This document shows, one piece after another, positions 1-8,914 of a stretch of DNA of 64,000 nt. The DNA comes from JABMOV01 sp964344305. Lineage in GTDB: Bacteria > Fidelibacterota > Marinisomatia > Marinisomatales > JABMOV01. Made by a program: the position numbers and the translations under genes. Under the pieces are notes generated by a model. It did not search any database. It was not told where the DNA came from and saw nothing but the letters and a program-made list of their open reading frames with translations. The stretch is taken from assembly GCA_964344305.1 (NCBI GenBank), contig CAYFMT010000014.1:1-64000 (forward strand), written 5' to 3'. Positions within the stretch are counted from its first letter, which is position 1. Every line of letters begins with the position of its first letter.

Positions 1-40
1 TATCACCTTAGCTTTTACATCAAAATAGTCCGGCTAATTA

Positions 41-70
41 AAAAACTAAACACATCTATTATTGATGTGT
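41..70 (-). terminator. Rho-independent terminator of the copper operon
   Basis: On the minus strand the 7-bp stem ACACATC / GATGTGT (plus-strand 50-56 and 64-70, 7-nt loop) is followed by a T-rich tract (plus-strand A-run 41-49). It lies about 175 nt past the stop codon of the multicopper oxidase, the last gene of the operon. The remainder of 1-244 shows no gene. Confidence 0.5.
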
Positions 71-244
71 GGCCAGATTTTTAAGTCAAAACTCACATTC
101 CTGAGAGGATACTTTCTTACAAATTCCAGACAAATCAGAATTGTAGATTTATAATATTTATTTTGTTGGATATTTGTTTTCGATGCAAATTGTATTGAGT
201 TAATCCCATACATCCATTCATGTAAGAGACCTCAAAACTGTCGC

Positions 245-1990
245 TTATTTTATTAAAAGCATCTTCCTGGTTTGTGAGAATGTTCTAGTCCTGAGTTGGT
301 ACAAATAGATGCCGGAGGGCCATTGAGTTCCTTTCCAGGTAACAGTGTAGGTACCAGCAGGCTGCATCTCATTGATCAAGACATCTAATTCTTGTCCCAG
401 ATTATTGTAGACCGCGAGATGGACATTGTTACTGGTGGCAATTGAGTAACGTATTGTGGTCCTTGGATTAAATGGGTTCGGATAGTTTTGATTCAAACTG
501 TAAACGTTTGGTATCGGATTATTTGTATCAGTTGAAACGGTGTTTTCATCCACAACGACAAATTGTCCCATCATCCCTGCATCTTCATGGATTAGCATGT
601 GACAATGATACATATATGGCACACTGTCGTTTGCATGATCCTCAAACTTTGTTATAAATCGAACCGTTTCCATGTGATGAACTATTACGACATCCTTCCG
701 ACCCTGCTCTTCAGGAGGTGGGCTCACTCCATTTCTATCCAGGATATAAAACTGAACATCATGTATATGAAATGGATGAGCAATAGGAGTCTGGTTCGTT
801 AAAATCCAGATTTCAGTATTATTGAGGGGAATAATTTCATTGATCACATCCATATCAAAGGGTGATCCATTTATTAAAAAATCACCATTCAGGACATTGG
901 GACCCATGGAAGCAGGTGTAAAGGTGAAACTCCGTGTTGTATCTGCTGATTGCTCAGGATAGGGAGATTGTTCAACCAATGTTGTTGGTATGGATGTAAT
1001 AGGGTTCGATGTCGATTCACCGATGCGAAATTCCATGATAGAGAAATCCGATCCATTCATAGGGTTTGGGTTGTACCCATTCAGGGTTTGCATGGGCATC
1101 ATTCCCGGTTGGGTAGCACCATAGATGCCGTTGGGTAATTCAGAGGCATAGCTGAGCAGTGACAGGGTTGTATCCGCAACTTGATCAAAATCCACCAGGA
1201 TTTCTGATCGTTCCCCGGGGGATAGTATAAGTCTTGATATTTCCACAGGTTCAGCCAATAATCCCCCATCCGTTGCTATGATGTAAAAGGGGCTGTTTCC
1301 ACTTAGTCCTAGATTGAAAACACGCATGGAGGATCCATTTAGCAATCGTAACCGAACTACCTGACTCGGAACATCCAATACAGGGTTTCTTGTGGCATTG
1401 ACCATTAGCACCGTATCCGCATTGGATTCGGCAATGATCTCTCCAGTGTTGTCTATCACCTTCGTCTGAATAGCAAGTGGAAAATCGTCTACACCGTAAG
1501 TACGCGGGAGATCCAGAAGGGCTTCCTCCTGGTCCTTTACAAGAATAAATCCCGCAATGCCTTTTGACACATGACGGTTGGTATTCTCATGAAGATGAGG
1601 ATGATACCAATAGGTTGCTGCTTTATCCAGAACAGTAAACCTTGGATTCCACACGGCCCCAGAATCAATGACAGTATGAGGACCCCCATCATTCTCAGCT
1701 GAAACATGCATGCCATGCCAATGGATGGTCGTGGGTTCTCCCAGCTGATTGTGTAAGGATATATCCACAAATTCATCCTTATCCATAATAAGTGTCGGAC
1801 CCAGAATCGGACCGTTGATACCCATGGTCTCGGATTCCACACCAGGAATAAATGAAAAGGTACCACGTTCGATGGATAGATTAAACACAGGGCCATGGAG
1901 AGTATCGGGGATAATTATTGGGTTCTGAGAAAACATTGACCCAATGAGTCCCACATAAAGGATTAAGGATTTTTTTATCATTTTCATCAT
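245..1990 (-). CDS. Secreted multicopper oxidase with T9SS sorting domain
   Basis: This is a 581-residue three-cupredoxin laccase-type oxidase that probably oxidises Cu(I) or organic substrates outside the cytoplasm with reduction of O2. The four copper-binding motifs are visible: HWHGMH near residue 90, WYHPHLHE near 127, HPFHIHD near 405 and YHCHMLIHEDAGMM near 462. The last contains the HCH pair of the trinuclear/T1 bridge and a Met axial ligand. A signal peptide occupies about residues 1-21. The last ~80 residues are a T9SS type A sorting domain (NYPNPFNPRTTIRYS, ending in KMLLIK), so the enzyme is probably exported across the outer membrane, unlike periplasmic CueO. It is the last gene of the copper operon, 4 nt after the DUF6370 gene. 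The fold is certain; the exact substrate is inferred from context. Confidence 0.95.
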   Translation of the reverse strand: MMKMIKKSLILYVGLIGSMFSQNPIIIPDTLHGPVFNLSIERGTFSFIPGVESETMGINGPILGPTLIMDKDEFVDISLHNQLGEPTTIHWHGMHVSAENDGGPHTVIDSGAVWNPRFTVLDKAATYWYHPHLHENTNRHVSKGIAGFILVKDQEEALLDLPRTYGVDDFPLAIQTKVIDNTGEIIAESNADTVLMVNATRNPVLDVPSQVVRLRLLNGSSMRVFNLGLSGNSPFYIIATDGGLLAEPVEISRLILSPGERSEILVDFDQVADTTLSLLSYASELPNGIYGATQPGMMPMQTLNGYNPNPMNGSDFSIMEFRIGESTSNPITSIPTTLVEQSPYPEQSADTTRSFTFTPASMGPNVLNGDFLINGSPFDMDVINEIIPLNNTEIWILTNQTPIAHPFHIHDVQFYILDRNGVSPPPEEQGRKDVVIVHHMETVRFITKFEDHANDSVPYMYHCHMLIHEDAGMMGQFVVVDENTVSTDTNNPIPNVYSLNQNYPNPFNPRTTIRYSIATSNNVHLAVYNNLGQELDVLINEMQPAGTYTVTWKGTQWPSGIYLYQLRTRTFSQTRKMLLIK

Positions 1991-1994
1991 CCGT

Positions 1995-2486
1995 TTAGTT
2001 TTGTTTTGTCTCTGAATTGTCGCCTTCAGATATCAACTGGATGGATTCAGCTTTAAAACGATCTTTTATGACCCTTCCTGTCACAGTGGCTGTTCGGATG
2101 GTGTTGCATAATCCATCTACATCGTGAGCATCACCATGATCATCAATGTCAGACCCATCAACAAAGTATGATTTCCCATTAAATCGTACGGCAAGATCAC
2201 AACTTTTACCGGTCATACCGAACTGGCATTCGCCGCAAGCAACATCCACGACCTGTGTCTCAAGTTTTATTGTTGGAACCAATTTCATATAGCAATCAGA
2301 ACATCTACCTGGCTCATCGCTTTTTATATGCTTGTGTGATTCCATGGGGCAAGTAAAATACGCTTCCGTTTTTACGCTGGTCTTTTCAATCGATGATGCC
2401 TTCATTTTTTCGTGATCACGATTCATTCCCTGACCGTATCCAAGGGATAGTAAAATGGTGACCGCTATGATGATAGTTTTCTTCAT
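1995..2486 (-). CDS. Secreted HMBD plus DUF6370 metal-associated protein
   Basis: 163 residues. A signal peptide (about 1-19) is followed by a heavy-metal-binding domain (residues about 43-72, YFTCPMESHKH ... GRCSDCYMKLVP) of the kind found in CusB and CopZ-like proteins. A DUF6370-type domain follows (about 78-155, VACGECQFGMTGKSCDLAV), which resembles small Cys-containing proteins often next to copper genes. The start codon overlaps the stop of the AraC-like regulator by 4 nt and the multicopper oxidase follows after 4 nt, so the three are translationally linked. The likely role is periplasmic copper binding or delivery. The family assignment comes from recognised motifs; function is inferred from the operon. 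Confidence 0.8.
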   Translation of the reverse strand: MKKTIIIAVTILLSLGYGQGMNRDHEKMKASSIEKTSVKTEAYFTCPMESHKHIKSDEPGRCSDCYMKLVPTIKLETQVVDVACGECQFGMTGKSCDLAVRFNGKSYFVDGSDIDDHGDAHDVDGLCNTIRTATVTGRVIKDRFKAESIQLISEGDNSETKQN

Positions 2487-3079
2487 GATTGTTTCTCCTT
2501 TTTATTTTCTAAAACCTGATCCAGGGATTTCCTCTGGGCAGTTTTAATTTTTTGAAAATATTTTGGTGTCAGTCCTGTCACTTTTTTAAACTGGGTAGAC
2601 AGATATTGAACAGAACTGTATCCCAGAAATTCTGCTATTTCTGTTCGTGTCATCTCCCCATACACCAACAATTCCTTGGCTTTCTCAATCTTTTGAAAGA
2701 TGACATATTTCTCAATAGTGACACCTTCAATAGATGAGAATAACTGGCTAAGAGTTGAATAGTCTTTTCCTGTAATCTGTGCAAGAAGATCAGATATATT
2801 CTGATGAGTTTCTTTCAAACCACCTGATTGAACCAGAGAAATGATGTTGGTTTTCATGGCTTCAATGAGTTGGGCAGTGCTATCAACCAGTATCTCAAAG
2901 CCATTTTCAATTAGGGATTGCTCAATGGTTTCAAGTTGATCGGGCGACACTGGTTCAAGAATCCAAATCCTGCCAAGTTCAATCTTTTGAACCGTTAACC
3001 CAGATTGTTCAAATAGTTGTTTAACGACCTTTATACAACGATCGCAAACCATATTCTTTACAGTAATCTTTATTGTCAT
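2483..3079 (-). CDS. AraC-type regulator fused to an HMA-like metal sensor domain
   Basis: The N-terminal ~65 residues form a heavy-metal-associated (HMA) ferredoxin-like fold with the CxxC site in NMVCDRCIKV. A linker follows, then a C-terminal AraC/XylS helix-turn-helix domain (about residues 105-185; EIAEFLGYSSVQYLSTQFKKVTGLTPKYF). This suggests a one-component copper-responsive regulator that binds the metal directly. The ATG at 3079 is preferred because GGAAAA lies just upstream; a TTG four codons earlier would give 202 residues. The stop overlaps the next start (ATGA). The gene sits between cusA and the DUF6370 gene and probably autoregulates the operon. Related HMA-AraC fusions occur in Bacteroidetes copper loci. 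Confidence 0.85.
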   Translation of the reverse strand: MTIKITVKNMVCDRCIKVVKQLFEQSGLTVQKIELGRIWILEPVSPDQLETIEQSLIENGFEILVDSTAQLIEAMKTNIISLVQSGGLKETHQNISDLLAQITGKDYSTLSQLFSSIEGVTIEKYVIFQKIEKAKELLVYGEMTRTEIAEFLGYSSVQYLSTQFKKVTGLTPKYFQKIKTAQRKSLDQVLENKKEKQS

Positions 3080-3102
3080 ATCATTTTCCAATCAATACCA
3101 AA

Positions 3103-6100
3103 TCATTGGATCTTAGTAATTCTTCTCAAATGAAATTCATTTACCGATGAATACAGGATTGGTACAACAAATGTGGTTAGGATAACAAATACCATCCCCC
3201 CAAATGAAGGGATAGCCATTGGAACCATGACATCTGATCCCCGCCCAGTGGATGTTAAAACAGGAATCAAGGCCAGGATAGTTGTGGCTGCCGTCATCAT
3301 AGCAGGCCGAACCCTACGGGACCCTGCGTACACTGTTGCTTCACGTATTTCATTCACGGTTTTTGGCTTTCGCTTCTTAAAGCTCTGATCCAGGTATGTG
3401 CTGATGATCACCCCATCATCCGTGGCAATACCAAAAAGAGCCAAAAACCCAACCCAGACTGCTACACTGAGGTTTACTGTATGTATGTTGAATAGTGTCC
3501 TGAGATTGAGTTCACCAAACTGAATGCTTAAAAACCAGTCCTGTCCATAAAGCCACAGCATGGTGAATCCACCGGCCCATGCAACAATAATACCTGAAAA
3601 TACAATGGCAGTTGTTGATACTTTCCTGAACTGGAAGTACAGGATCATGAAGATGGTAATGAGTGCCAGGGGAAGAATGATTTTCATCTTGTTCATGGCA
3701 CGAACCTGATTTTCATAAGATCCAGCAAATGCATAGCTCACTCCTGTTGGGACAGTTATTTCACCACCATCTATTTTAGATTTAAGGTAATTTTGTGCCT
3801 GTTCAACCACATCCACTTCTGCCCATCCCTGTTTCTTGTCAAAAAGTACATAGCCAATAAGAAACGTATCCTCACTCTTGATGACCTGTGGACCACGTAC
3901 GTAGACGACCTCTGCCAGTTGTCCAAGCGGGATTTGTGCACCGTTATTTGCGGGAACCAGAATGTCCTGGAGGGATTCAATGGAACCTCTCAATTCTCTC
4001 ATATACCTTACACGAATGTTGTATCGCTCTCGTCCTTCCACCGTGGAAGTGATTCGTTTACCTCCAATGGCCACTTCAATAATGTCCTGAACTTTTTTGA
4101 GTGGAATACCATAACGAGCAATATCCCGTCGGTTGATATTAATTTCAAGATAAGGTTTTCCAACGATCCGGTCTGCAAAAACTGTCGCTTCTGCGATGCC
4201 TGGAATTTCTTTGAGGTGTTTTTCAAGGATAAACCCAAAGGATTCGATGGATTCAAGGTCGGGTCCCGTTACCTTTATGCCCATGGGGGCTCTCATACCA
4301 CTCTGGAGCATGACGATTCTAGCTGAGATGGGTTGAAGTTTTGGGGCTGATGTGGTCCCGGGGACTTTTGCCACTTTCACCAATTCATCCCATATATCTT
4401 CATTGGTTCTGATGTGATCCCTCCACTGTCTGAATGGACGTCCTCCTTTATCCTCGATTAGCTCACCGTTGTCATCCCTGACGTATTTCCCGTTTTTTCC
4501 CACCCTGTATTTGAGAATATTTCCTGCTTTGTCTGTATGATACTCTGATTTGTAATTCACAACGGTTTCTATCATGGATATGGGTGCTGGATCGAGAGGT
4601 GTTTCCGCCCTCCCTAGTTTACCAACCACCGTTTCTACCTCCGGAACTGAATACAACGCTTTGTCAAGGGTAGCAAGCACATCCAGTGCTTCTTCCATAC
4701 CAGCATGGGGCATGGTGGTTGGCATGTAAAGAAAGGATCCTTCATCCAGAGCAGGCATAAACTCTTTGCCCATCCCGGGAAACGTATGGACCAATTTTTG
4801 ATATACCCTGTTGGATGTTGCCCAGTGTGGCATCCAACCTGTCAGAGATCCAAATCCAAGCCAGGCAGTAAAACCTATGATAACCAGAATTCCTGGGACA
4901 GAGAGAGCAAGGCCCTTGTGGTCAAGGGCCCATTTCAAGGTTATTGGATATACCTTCGTAAACCCAACCATTATTCCCATCACGACTAACAGGATGGATC
5001 CGACAAATAATCCATTTAGCCATACTGACTTTTCCAGCCCAAGTGGAGCCCATGTGGCCGCTAAAATTCCCATGGTCATGAGGATGACCAATCCATTAAC
5101 GGTGTTGGATTGTTTCATGATGGTAAGACCCGGTATCTTTTTACTAAAAAGGAATAATAATCCCATACCAATAATGAACGCACCCATCCACCATGGCAAA
5201 AATACTCCCACAATCAACCCAATAGGGATAAATAGCCATTGTTTGAAGGGAAATCGGGACCATCTTTTGCTATACAACACATGAGCAAGTGAAGGCAGAA
5301 TTGTGAGGGCTATCATAACGGAAGCAATCAGAGCAAACGTTTTTGTGTATGCCAGTGGTTTAAACAATTTCCCTTCGGCGGCTTCCATCGTAAACACGGG
5401 GAGAAAGCTCACCACAGTCGTTGATGCCGCCGTTAGCACAGCACCACCCACCTCAGAGGCTGCTCTGAAGAGCACATCACGTCTTTTTTCAGTGTCACCG
5501 GCCTGGTCCAAGTGCTTTAGCATGTTCTCTGAGATCACAATGCCCATATCCACAATGGTACCGATGGCAATGGCAATGCCTGAAAGGGCTACAATGTTTG
5601 CGTCCACTCCAAATATCTTCATTCCAATAAACACAGCCAGAACCGTTAGTGGTAATAATCCAGTGATGAGCAGGGATGTTTTCAGGTGCATGACCATGAC
5701 CAAAATCACGATAATGGTGATGAGTATTTCATCTCTCAAGGCATGATTCAGCGTACCGAGTGTTTCATAAATCAATCCTGTCCTATCATAAAAAGGAACA
5801 ATGGTCACCTGGGATGTGCGCCCGTCCTCCAGTGTTTTTACAGGCAATCCTGGACTGATGGTATTTATTTTTTCCTTAATATTTTTTATAGTGGATAGTG
5901 GGTTTTCACCGTAGCGGACGACTGCAACCCCGCCAACAACTTCGGCACCTTCCTTATCCAATGCTCCTCTTCGTATGGATGGTCCAAGGGCGACATTCGC
6001 TACATCTTTCACATACAGTGGTACATTGTCAACTGACTTAATGACTGTGTATTCAATATCCTCCAGATCCTTTACAAAACCCAATCCGCGAATCACGTAT

Positions 6101-6852
6101 TCAACCTTGTTAATTTCAATAGTGCGGGCACCTACATCCAGGTTTGATTGTTGAATGGCATTAAAAATTTCTGAAAGATTGATTCCATGGATCTTCATGG
6201 CAACAGGATCCACATCTATCTGATACTCTTTTACAAACCCGCCAATGGACGCAACTTCCGACACACCCTCTGCAGATTGAAGTGCATACCGTACATGCCA
6301 GTCCTGAATTGTTCTCAGTTCATGAAGGTCCCATCCACCGGTAGGATTACCGTTTTCATCTCGTCCTTCAAGGGTATACCAGAATACCTGTCCAAGTGCA
6401 GTGGCATCAGGACCCAGCGCCGGTTGAACACCCGGTGGCAATGTTTCTGATGGCAGGGAATTCAGTTTCTCCAAGATGCGTGTTCTGGCCCAGTAGAATT
6501 CAGCCTCTTCATTGAATATGATATAGATCGTTGAGAAACCAAACATGGAATAAGATCGCACGGTTTTGACTTCCGGAATTCCAAGCAGGGCCACTGTTAA
6601 TGGGTAGGTCACCTGGTCTTCAATGTCCTGTGGTGAACGTCCCATCCATTTTGTAAACACAATTTGCTGGTTTTCACCTATATCCGGAATGGCATCAACT
6701 GGGACAGGGTCTCTTGGAATACCAGATATCTCCCAGTCAAAAGGTGCCACGATGATTCCCCATCCAATCATAACAAGCACAAGGATGGCGACAATGAGCT
6801 TATTGTCCATGCTGAACTGGATGATTCTATCCAGCAATGATGGATTATTCAT
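3103..6852 (-). CDS. cusA: CusA/CzcA-type heavy-metal RND efflux pump
   Basis: This 1249-residue inner-membrane proton antiporter drives metal ions through a CusCBA-type tripartite pump. RND hallmarks include the N-terminal membrane segment, porter repeats, and the TM4 proton-relay Asp in GTIVDMGIV. The cleft motif DEGSFLYMPTTMPHAG is rich in Met, as expected for Cu(I)/Ag(I) pumps rather than Zn/Co pumps. The protein is ~200 residues longer than E. coli CusA. The excess lies mostly in the middle (about residues 530-690), where several extra hydrophobic segments replace the usual short loop. An additional charged insert is present around residues 765-810. The gene overlaps cusB by 8 bp, indicating coupled translation. 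The family is certain; Cu/Ag specificity is inferred from the Met motif and neighbours. Confidence 0.97.
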   Translation of the reverse strand: MNNPSLLDRIIQFSMDNKLIVAILVLVMIGWGIIVAPFDWEISGIPRDPVPVDAIPDIGENQQIVFTKWMGRSPQDIEDQVTYPLTVALLGIPEVKTVRSYSMFGFSTIYIIFNEEAEFYWARTRILEKLNSLPSETLPPGVQPALGPDATALGQVFWYTLEGRDENGNPTGGWDLHELRTIQDWHVRYALQSAEGVSEVASIGGFVKEYQIDVDPVAMKIHGINLSEIFNAIQQSNLDVGARTIEINKVEYVIRGLGFVKDLEDIEYTVIKSVDNVPLYVKDVANVALGPSIRRGALDKEGAEVVGGVAVVRYGENPLSTIKNIKEKINTISPGLPVKTLEDGRTSQVTIVPFYDRTGLIYETLGTLNHALRDEILITIIVILVMVMHLKTSLLITGLLPLTVLAVFIGMKIFGVDANIVALSGIAIAIGTIVDMGIVISENMLKHLDQAGDTEKRRDVLFRAASEVGGAVLTAASTTVVSFLPVFTMEAAEGKLFKPLAYTKTFALIASVMIALTILPSLAHVLYSKRWSRFPFKQWLFIPIGLIVGVFLPWWMGAFIIGMGLLFLFSKKIPGLTIMKQSNTVNGLVILMTMGILAATWAPLGLEKSVWLNGLFVGSILLVVMGIMVGFTKVYPITLKWALDHKGLALSVPGILVIIGFTAWLGFGSLTGWMPHWATSNRVYQKLVHTFPGMGKEFMPALDEGSFLYMPTTMPHAGMEEALDVLATLDKALYSVPEVETVVGKLGRAETPLDPAPISMIETVVNYKSEYHTDKAGNILKYRVGKNGKYVRDDNGELIEDKGGRPFRQWRDHIRTNEDIWDELVKVAKVPGTTSAPKLQPISARIVMLQSGMRAPMGIKVTGPDLESIESFGFILEKHLKEIPGIAEATVFADRIVGKPYLEININRRDIARYGIPLKKVQDIIEVAIGGKRITSTVEGRERYNIRVRYMRELRGSIESLQDILVPANNGAQIPLGQLAEVVYVRGPQVIKSEDTFLIGYVLFDKKQGWAEVDVVEQAQNYLKSKIDGGEITVPTGVSYAFAGSYENQVRAMNKMKIILPLALITIFMILYFQFRKVSTTAIVFSGIIVAWAGGFTMLWLYGQDWFLSIQFGELNLRTLFNIHTVNLSVAVWVGFLALFGIATDDGVIISTYLDQSFKKRKPKTVNEIREATVYAGSRRVRPAMMTAATTILALIPVLTSTGRGSDVMVPMAIPSFGGMVFVILTTFVVPILYSSVNEFHLRRITKIQ

Positions 6853-8914
6853 AGTGACTGTCTCCTGCTTGTTCCTTGCGTTTTACATCTGATACATGGG
6901 TGGATATGATTTCCCCACAACGCAACATGGATTCTCCGAAATATGGATTAAGAACCTGGTTGGATGTCTGCAGCCACGCTGCACCAGTATTGTTAAATGC
7001 CATGGGACAGTACATTTCATAGGTTGTATGGTCACCTGTATGTCCCACTGCTTTTTCAATACGTATGAATACCTCGCTGAGTGTATCAAACGCCTTGCGA
7101 ACCTCATCAATAGAATTCCAATGATGAACATGTTCAGTGGCCTTTAGCAATTGCACCTTAACTGGTGTCCAGGCATGTAGATTCTGTTCGGACAGCTCAG
7201 ACATTTCTTCTGATGAAATCTGCGATCGAATACGACTCATCACATCCAGACTTGTTGATAAATCATCATTTACCAGGGCTGATTGAAGATCGAAATAGGA
7301 TTCAAATACAGGACTGATCCATTCTTCAAATGATTGAGAGAAAGTCAGATCATCATGTTCAGATTGTGTGCTAATTCTGTCTGGCTTATGCGTGTTGATT
7401 TCATTTGAACCATGATGGTCGTGTCCTGTGCTGATCCTTCCACCTTCGGGATTCATCATGCTTGGTTTTGCTGCAATCTGCATGGCACTGTCAATTTTGA
7501 AATTCCCATTAGTTACAACTACTTCGTCTTCCTCAATCCCGGAAAGCACTACATAGTAGTCGCCTGCCCGGGGTCCAAGAACCAATTCTCTAAGAGAATA
7601 AGTCGGTTCAGGTTTCCCAGTGTCCAGAACATAGACTATAGAGCGAGTACCTGTTTTTAATACGGCACTTGCTGGTACTAGCAAGGGAAGTTTTTCATCC
7701 TCTCCGGTCTGGATAATACCCAGGGACTCTGCCGGAACCAGGTCCATCCCGCAGACATCACAATTGCCGGGCTCGTCTTTAACAATTTCTGGATGCATGG
7801 GACTTATCCATTTCCCCGCCAACTCACTATTAATGACCCTTCCACGAGAATCAAGCTTCGCACGAATGTCAGCCTTTACAAACATTCCAGGTTTTAATTC
7901 TTGATTTGAATTCTGAACATTCACTCTTACCCGCACTGTTCGCGTTTTTTGATTAATGACAGGGTCGATGAATGATATGGTTCCAGTCCAGCTTTGTCCG
8001 GGAAAAGCCTCAGAATTGATGGTCACAGATTGCCCAAATTTCAACCATGGGATATCCTTTTCATACCCATCCAGTACAATCCAAACATGGTTTAGATCTG
8101 CAATGGTATAGATCGCGGAACCGACGTCGACATATTTCCCTTCCTGAGCATTTTTATGCATCACCACACCAGAAAGTGGGCTGTAAATCGTCAGTTGGTT
8201 TTGAGGTTCTCCTCTTCGTTCGATTTGTTCAATCTGGTCTTCAGTTAATCCTAATAGTATCAGTTTTGCCTTTGCTGCCTCATGGGTTGCCAGATGGGAA
8301 GAATATGCAACATCCCCGTTAGTCGTCTCTATGTTTTTTGACGCCTGAATGAGTTCTTCCTGTGCTGAATACAATTCAGGGCTGTATATATCCACAAGAT
8401 GGTCCCCTTTTTTGACTGAAATTCCTGTGTAATCAACATAAAGTCGTTCCAGTCGGCCTGGAATCCAGGCCGTAATTATTTTTATGCGCGTCTCATCCAT
8501 TTCTACCCGGCCGGATAATCGTATTTCAGCTTCGGCCATTCTCCTTTTTACAGATTCAGTTCTTATTCTCGCCAGCTCAACGGCAGTTTCTGATAGAGTA
8601 AGTATTCCGGGACCTTCATTCATAATACTGGTTTCCAGTGGAATTAAATCCATGAAACAGATGGGACATTGCCCTGCTCCCGGTAGTTGAATCTGTGGAT
8701 GCATGGAGCATGTCCATGTGTCAGGCTCATGCTGGTCTGCAATATCCATTTTAACTATACCAGAATTATTGGGCGTATCGACACTTCCTGTGTTCACTAC
8801 AATACCCAGGAGAAAGGCAGTGATGATCATAATCCAGGTAAACCTGGGTAGAGTATTAAATTTTTGTAGGAATACACTCAACCTATTTGAAACATTTGTG
8901 CGAAAGTTTCTCAT
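6845..8914 (-). CDS. cusB: CusB-type periplasmic adaptor with two HMBDs and DUF3347 domain
   Basis: 689 residues; membrane-fusion/adaptor subunit linking CusA to TolC. An N-terminal membrane anchor (about 24-42) precedes a first heavy-metal-binding domain (about 67-95, WTCSMHPQIQLPGAGQCPIC). The adaptor core follows, with lipoyl/barrel halves and a helical hairpin (residues about 105-350). A second HMBD interrupts the core (about 366-394, SPMHPEIVKDEPGNCDVCGM). The C-terminal ~150 residues match a DUF3347-like domain with the terminal signature YCPMAFNNTGAAWLQ and NPYFGESMLRCGE. This fused domain is also found as a standalone periplasmic copper-binding protein. It overlaps TolC by 4 bp and cusA by 8 bp. 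Two HMBDs plus DUF3347 suggest substrate capture and presentation inside the pump. Confidence 0.95.
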   Translation of the reverse strand: MRNFRTNVSNRLSVFLQKFNTLPRFTWIMIITAFLLGIVVNTGSVDTPNNSGIVKMDIADQHEPDTWTCSMHPQIQLPGAGQCPICFMDLIPLETSIMNEGPGILTLSETAVELARIRTESVKRRMAEAEIRLSGRVEMDETRIKIITAWIPGRLERLYVDYTGISVKKGDHLVDIYSPELYSAQEELIQASKNIETTNGDVAYSSHLATHEAAKAKLILLGLTEDQIEQIERRGEPQNQLTIYSPLSGVVMHKNAQEGKYVDVGSAIYTIADLNHVWIVLDGYEKDIPWLKFGQSVTINSEAFPGQSWTGTISFIDPVINQKTRTVRVRVNVQNSNQELKPGMFVKADIRAKLDSRGRVINSELAGKWISPMHPEIVKDEPGNCDVCGMDLVPAESLGIIQTGEDEKLPLLVPASAVLKTGTRSIVYVLDTGKPEPTYSLRELVLGPRAGDYYVVLSGIEEDEVVVTNGNFKIDSAMQIAAKPSMMNPEGGRISTGHDHHGSNEINTHKPDRISTQSEHDDLTFSQSFEEWISPVFESYFDLQSALVNDDLSTSLDVMSRIRSQISSEEMSELSEQNLHAWTPVKVQLLKATEHVHHWNSIDEVRKAFDTLSEVFIRIEKAVGHTGDHTTYEMYCPMAFNNTGAAWLQTSNQVLNPYFGESMLRCGEIISTHVSDVKRKEQAGDSHYE

